DNA from: Schizochytrium sp. CCTCC M209059
Taxonomy: Eukaryota > Sar > Bigyra > Thraustochytrida > Thraustochytriidae
Length of the DNA stretch: 46,799 bases
Reading direction: 5' to 3'
NCBI GenBank assembly: GCA_000818945.1
Contig: KN805404.1
Location: 157,474-204,272 of the forward strand
Below, piece by piece: positions 42,981 through 46,799 of this stretch. The translations under genes and the position numbers were made by a program. The notes under the pieces were generated by a model, which made no database searches, was not told the origin of the DNA, and saw only the letters and a program-made list of their open reading frames with translations. Positions within the stretch are counted from its first letter, which is position 1. Each line of letters begins with the position of its first letter.

Positions 42981-45281
42981 TCAGCGCCGCGCATCCCCGT
43001 TGTTGGCGGCAAAATTGAGACGCTCGTTATTGAGCACGCGATCCTCGAGATTGGCCGAGGGCTCAAAGGATTGTTGCGCTTGCGCGTCGTTTTGCTGATA
43101 ATAATAGTGTGCGTTGTCTGGCGCAAGTTGTCGCCCTTGCGGCATTCTATTGATGCTATTTGCAGAGGCAAAGGCCGCGGCATCATGACTTGCCTTTGTC
43201 ATTCCCGAAAGGGTGGACATGGAATGTCCGGTATCTGCAGCACTTGCAAAGAGATTTGGCTGCGAAAGCAGGGAGAGCGACGAAGGACGAGGCCCCGCTG
43301 CGCCTGCAGTGTACATGCCGAGGTGCGACTGCGTGCCTGAGCGGGCGTTGGCCTGCGAGAGGTACTGTGAGTTTGCGGCATTGGCAGCTGCAGCCGCGGC
43401 GGCGGCCGCCGCGGCGGGATACTGTTGCCAAAGGGATCGATGGAGCTGTGATGACGGAGGCGCGTGTTGTTGCGGCTGGTGTTGGTGCTGCTGATGCGCT
43501 TGAGCTGCGGCAGCAGCAGCAGCAGCAGCTGCTGCTGCTGAATTATTCGCAGCGGCATGTTGTCGCATGAAGAGAAGGTGATTTTGCGCGGCGCTGGAAG
43601 CAGTATTTGGCCCGGCAAAGAGAGGTGCCGAGGGCGCGGGAGCGGGCGGGGGCACGGGCGCGTACGCCACGGGGGGTGGAGCAGGCGCTGCAGGCGCTGC
43701 AGGCGCTGCAGGTGGATTTGGAGGATCATCATTTTGTGCGGGTGCTTTAGAGAGGAGTCCATGAGTCATGTGGGCCTGGATGTTAGATACGAACTCGGCA
43801 TTGTAGTTGCCATCGGCGTCGACCTTGGGCAAGGAGCTGCCACGGAAACCACGAAAGGTGCTGTCGCCGATAGGGTAGGACATGATGACGACGACGTTGG
43901 CCCGGGAGCGATCGGCACCGGCCCAGACGATAGATCCGACCAGGTAGGGTTCCTCGAGGCGCGCGCGTCCAGCGCCTGCTCTCTCTTCGACATCGATTTT
44001 CACCTGTCGCAGGGTTTCTGCAGTAGTTGCAGAGCGAACAGCGACATAGGCCTTGCAGGGCGCGCCCTCGCCGGAGGCGGACTCGGGGGAGATTGCACGG
44101 GGAAAGACGTCGACAAGCTTGGAGACGGCGGTGTTAATGAGTTCAACGCCGTTGGCGGATTGCTGGCGAAGAAAGCGAATGCGTTCGCCGGCAGCGTCGG
44201 AAAGCTCGAGGAGGTCGTCGGCTTCCTTTGGGGTAATGTCCTCGACTTGGAGCACGCCGGGGCTGCAATGCGCGCGCGCGACATAGTCTGGGTGGGAGAG
44301 CAGCGCGGCAAGGCGACGGCCCATTTCGTCCACGTGGACGGGCATGTTGCTAACCTCGAGGCGCATGTTGAGGCGTGTTGCGGTCTCTGAGGCGGAGCCG
44401 GCGGGCAGGAGCTCATACTTGGAGGCAATGGAGTATCCTCCGACCTTGATGGCTTGGCCCTGACGCCACGTGGACGCGCTGGAGGGCGATGCGGCAGCCA
44501 TGTAGGCGAGTCCGAGAGCCTGCGCAACGCTCGAGTCAATGCCCGCTCGAAAGGTGCGGCAGCATCCCGCGCGTGAGGGGCTAATGGGTTTTTGCGGGGA
44601 CGCATTGGTAACCTGCGATACGAATTGGTTGTAGCGTCCAGTTTCCGCCTTGTAGAGTTCGCTTTCCGTGGCAATGTCGACGGTTCCATCTCCGCGCAGT
44701 TCCTGTACCCTTGATTTGAGCGCGCGCACTCTTTCGAGAAGGAAGTCCCGTTCCTGCTCGAGCTCTTCGTTTCGGCGACGCAAGACTTCGGTTTCACGCT
44801 TGCGTTTTTCGCGAAAGCGTTTGCAGGCGATGGCGTTGCGGGATTTTGCGTTTGACGCGCTGCCGTCGTTCGCTCTGCTTTCCCCTTGTGGCGATCCATT
44901 ATCAAATGACGGCGGTGAGAGCGTTGGGCTGTTGGCGTTGCTGCCATCAAAGGACTTCATGAGCCTGGTCTTTGGATCTTGCATTGCAGGCGCTGCAGCA
45001 GGGGCTGCCCCGCCTTGCTGCATGTTGCTAAAGAAGGCCCCGACATTGGCTGGTGCCGGTGGTTTACGTCCGGTGAGGAGAAAGTTGCTGGCGTCGGCGT
45101 AGAGGCTGGCGGGGTTGTAGTTGGGGACGCCGTTTGCGTTGAGTTCGTCGCCGGGGTGGCGGATGCCTGGGTATTGTGTCTGCGCTCGATATGTGGCCTG
45201 GAGGTCAACCGGTTGCTGCTGTTGCTGTTGTTGTTGCTGCTGTTGCTGGTGTCCGGAGGCATTAAGATCTTCGTGTTTCAT
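42981..45281 (-). CDS. bZIP transcription factor with long C-terminal region
   Basis: 766 aa; ATG at 45281. A twelve-Gln run lies near the amino end. The basic region at about 146-162 (SRNAIACKRFREKRKRE) keeps the N-x7-R rule (Asn149, Arg157) and runs into a zipper with leucines exactly at 167, 174, 181, 188 and 195. By family knowledge it dimerises and binds palindromic DNA in the nucleus. Beyond it lies a second ordered domain of about 300 residues (for example RLNMRLEVSNMPVHVDEMGRRLAALLSHPDYVA and EPYLVGSIVWAGADRSRANVVVIM) that resembles a START-like ligand or PAS-like sensor only in general layout and is not assigned. Poly-Pro/Ala, poly-Ala and poly-Gln/His tracts follow, typical of activation regions. 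Confidence 0.88.
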   Translation of the reverse strand: MKHEDLNASGHQQQQQQQQQQQQPVDLQATYRAQTQYPGIRHPGDELNANGVPNYNPASLYADASNFLLTGRKPPAPANVGAFFSNMQQGGAAPAAAPAMQDPKTRLMKSFDGSNANSPTLSPPSFDNGSPQGESRANDGSASNAKSRNAIACKRFREKRKRETEVLRRRNEELEQERDFLLERVRALKSRVQELRGDGTVDIATESELYKAETGRYNQFVSQVTNASPQKPISPSRAGCCRTFRAGIDSSVAQALGLAYMAAASPSSASTWRQGQAIKVGGYSIASKYELLPAGSASETATRLNMRLEVSNMPVHVDEMGRRLAALLSHPDYVARAHCSPGVLQVEDITPKEADDLLELSDAAGERIRFLRQQSANGVELINTAVSKLVDVFPRAISPESASGEGAPCKAYVAVRSATTAETLRQVKIDVEERAGAGRARLEEPYLVGSIVWAGADRSRANVVVIMSYPIGDSTFRGFRGSSLPKVDADGNYNAEFVSNIQAHMTHGLLSKAPAQNDDPPNPPAAPAAPAAPAPPPVAYAPVPPPAPAPSAPLFAGPNTASSAAQNHLLFMRQHAAANNSAAAAAAAAAAAAQAHQQHQHQPQQHAPPSSQLHRSLWQQYPAAAAAAAAAAANAANSQYLSQANARSGTQSHLGMYTAGAAGPRPSSLSLLSQPNLFASAADTGHSMSTLSGMTKASHDAAAFASANSINRMPQGRQLAPDNAHYYYQQNDAQAQQSFEPSANLEDRVLNNERLNFAANNGDARR

Positions 45282-45318
45282 GGTGCCGTTTCTGAAATAG
45301 AATCCCTGCCTATTGAGT

Positions 45319-45621
45319 ATGGATTCTTGGGACGACTTTTCCTCTGAATGGGCGGCGAAAGCGCGACTGAAATTGATCGCGTCGCGCTCTTCGGGTCGTT
45401 CGGCAGCGAAGACCCGCGCCAGGATGGATTTGTCTGGAGGCGACGTGGTGGCTATTCAGAGGAAACGCGCTCCCGAAAATCCTGTTTTACTTTCGGTGGG
45501 TGGTGCTGAATCGAAGCACCCGCACGTGGGTGTAGGGGATTCCTGGGCGAAACGATCTCGTAGACTTTTCTTTGTGTTCGGTCTCAAGTGTTTCTTGGGA
45601 CCGACTGTCTGTGAAGTGTAG
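45319..45621 (+). CDS. Possible small protein, divergent from bZIP
   Basis: 100 aa from ATG 45319 (MDSWDDFSSEWAAKARLKL...), ending TVCEV. Only 37 bp separate this ATG from the bZIP ATG. The amino 80 residues look like a charged, soluble protein; the end (RRLFFVFGLKCFLG) less so, and an intron there is possible. It may be a genuine small gene or chance coding capacity in the bZIP leader. No family is recognised. Confidence 0.35.
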   Translation: MDSWDDFSSEWAAKARLKLIASRSSGRSAAKTRARMDLSGGDVVAIQRKRAPENPVLLSVGGAESKHPHVGVGDSWAKRSRRLFFVFGLKCFLGPTVCEV

Positions 45622-46015
45622 CGCGAGCTTCTACTTTTGTGGATTGCTTGCTTGCTTGCTTGATTGGTGTAATAGGCTGGCTGACTGGCTAGCCTCTTTC
45701 ACTTTGCGAAAGCGAAGCGCGTTTGTACTCTATAATGTTGGGCCAAGGGAGAGTGACCTGACCTGACCTGATCTGACTGGCCTGGGCGGGTCGCGGCCGG
45801 CCTGGCGTGCTCGTCGCTGCTTGCTAGGACCTCCCTCGGCTTGTTGTTCGGCCCCTTAAGCCAGCTAACCCAGCTGTCTCTGTATATCGACGGGAAGGTG
45901 GGGGCGTCCGGAACTCTTTTGGGGCTGCTCGCCAATCAAGCAGCACTCCCGCAAGCAAGCGAACGCAAGCAAGTAGGCACGAGCTGGCCACGCGGCCGGG
46001 GCTCGTTCACTTGAT

Positions 46016-46040
46016 CCACTCCACTCCACTCCACTCCACT
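46016..46040. repeat. (CCACT)n pentanucleotide repeat
   Basis: Five CCACT units in a row. Confidence 0.9.
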
Positions 46041-46394
46041 TCAAGCCGCGCCGCGTCGCGCCGCGTCGCGTCGCGCCGCGCTACGCTGTCCCGTGCGAGG
46101 TGGTGTGGCGTCAACCTTTCTTTGGTCTTTGCCTCCCGCGGCGGCCCCGCCTTCTTTCTTCTTTCTTTCTTTTCTACTTTGCAAGACCGGAAAGAAGGCG
46201 AGAGGCGACGAAAGAAAGGCGGGAAAAACAAATCCAACACAGAAACAAAGAACGCACCGGTGCAAAGGCGCACAGAGGAAGCAGCGCCGCTGCGCGAGGT
46301 AACTAACTAACTAAACTAACGAACGAACGAACGAACGAAGGAACGAATGAACGAACGAAAGGAAGAAAGAAAGTAGTAAAGGAGGAAAAAGGCC

Positions 46395-46395
<1 letters not shown>

Positions 46396-46445
<50 letters not shown>

Positions 46446-46447
46446 AA
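46396..46447. repeat. (GAAA)n microsatellite
   Basis: About 13 GAAA units, followed by an A-rich tail; the same motif as at 1211-1264. Confidence 0.94.
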
Positions 46448-46799
46448 AAAAAGAAAAGAAAGGAAGAATGCGCTCACCACGGCTGCAGCAGCAGCGCGCA
46501 GCACGGAGCACCCGCCTCTCCCTCTCCCTCTTCCGCTCTCTCTCCCCGCCCGCACGCGGTGCAAGCGAGCAAGCGAGCGAGCAAGCAAGCGAGCGTGCTC
46601 GCCGCGCCGCGCCGCGCTCTCCCGGCCTGCTTCCGCTCTCGCGCGCGTCTCCAGCCTCGGGCGGCGCGCAAGGGGTCTGGTCTGTCTGCCTGCTGGCCAT
46701 CGCCTCTCCTCGCCTGCTCCCCTCCCTCCTCCCTCTCTCGGCCCGCTGTCGCCAGAGACGAGACGCAGAAATCGCCTGCACCCGCCGCCCAGCCCGCCC

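Larger units (their letters stand above)
45622..46799. other. Microsatellite-rich terminal region
   Basis: About 1.2 kb without a supportable gene. It has CTTGCTTG, CTGGCTGACTGGC and TGACCTGACC runs, a CCACT pentamer array, GCGTCGCGCC repeats at 46047-46080, AACT/AACG tracts at 46300-46360, and a long GAAA run. CTCTCC pyrimidine tracts close the window. Open frames here are translations of repeats. Confidence 0.6.

Noticed and set aside
46311..46781. 156-codon minus-strand frame with FLSFFLSFF repeats
   Set aside because: Translation of the GAAA microsatellite; the remainder is low-complexity Arg/Ala sequence.

Overview
The window is nuclear DNA of a GC-rich, gene-dense, intron-poor eukaryote. 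Most genes are single long open frames on either strand, often with aspartate/glutamate-rich, poly-Gln or poly-Ala stretches. Promoter-proximal DNA is full of CAGG, GAAA and CAAG microsatellites. A eukaryotic response regulator, a plant/protist-type DYRK kinase, a GNAT-LysM-HMG fusion and split thraustochytrid-like gene spacing together suggest a stramenopile, most likely a labyrinthulomycete (thraustochytrid). That placement is an inference from content and was not tested by a database search.

Layout. 0.5-4.2 kb: a short protein carrying only the ARMC6 amino-terminal signature (-), then a receiver-PAS protein (+) whose coding frame emerges from about 68 copies of a 7-bp repeat. 5.1-5.6 kb: diverged tandem repeats between convergent gene ends. 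5.6-6.6 kb: 3-ketodihydrosphingosine reductase, with one 91-bp intron that I could resolve. 7.4-11.3 kb: the GNAT-LysM-LysM-HMG protein. 11.8-12.6 kb: a calponin/transgelin-like protein. 14.0-14.3 kb: a small probable mitochondrial membrane protein. 14.8-16.7 kb: an unrecognised acidic protein. 17.6-19.8 kb: APC/C subunit 4, broken only by an N-gap whose flanks overlap. 20.3-21.9 kb: a CAP-Gly-WD40 protein.

22.2-24.9 kb is a tRNA-Asn(GUU) locus. Two outward copies carry a 24-nt intron, and three copies inside an apparently perfect 450-bp tandem array lack it exactly. 25.1-26.3 kb: a thiolase. 27.4-31.2 kb is a transposon graveyard: diverged direct repeats, a broken PIF/Harbinger transposase and a piggyBac-type cysteine-rich remnant. 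31.4-32.2 kb: an NTF2/SnoaL-like protein. 32.6-36.6 kb: two head-to-head secreted or membrane proteins with related ShKT-like cysteine modules; one of them carries a 13-residue tandem repeat. 36.9-38.9 kb: the DYRKP-type kinase. 39.4-39.8 kb: a small YfiM/DUF2279-like membrane protein with a clear TATA box. 40.3-42.2 kb: an unrecognised protein. 43.0-45.3 kb: a bZIP factor. The last 1.2 kb is microsatellite-rich.

The genes do not form a pathway. The window mixes housekeeping (sphingolipid synthesis, cell-cycle ubiquitination, fatty-acid/acetoacetyl-CoA metabolism, translation) with signalling and transcription. The most unusual parts are the tRNA array, the non-AUG heptamer array and the secreted head-to-head pair.
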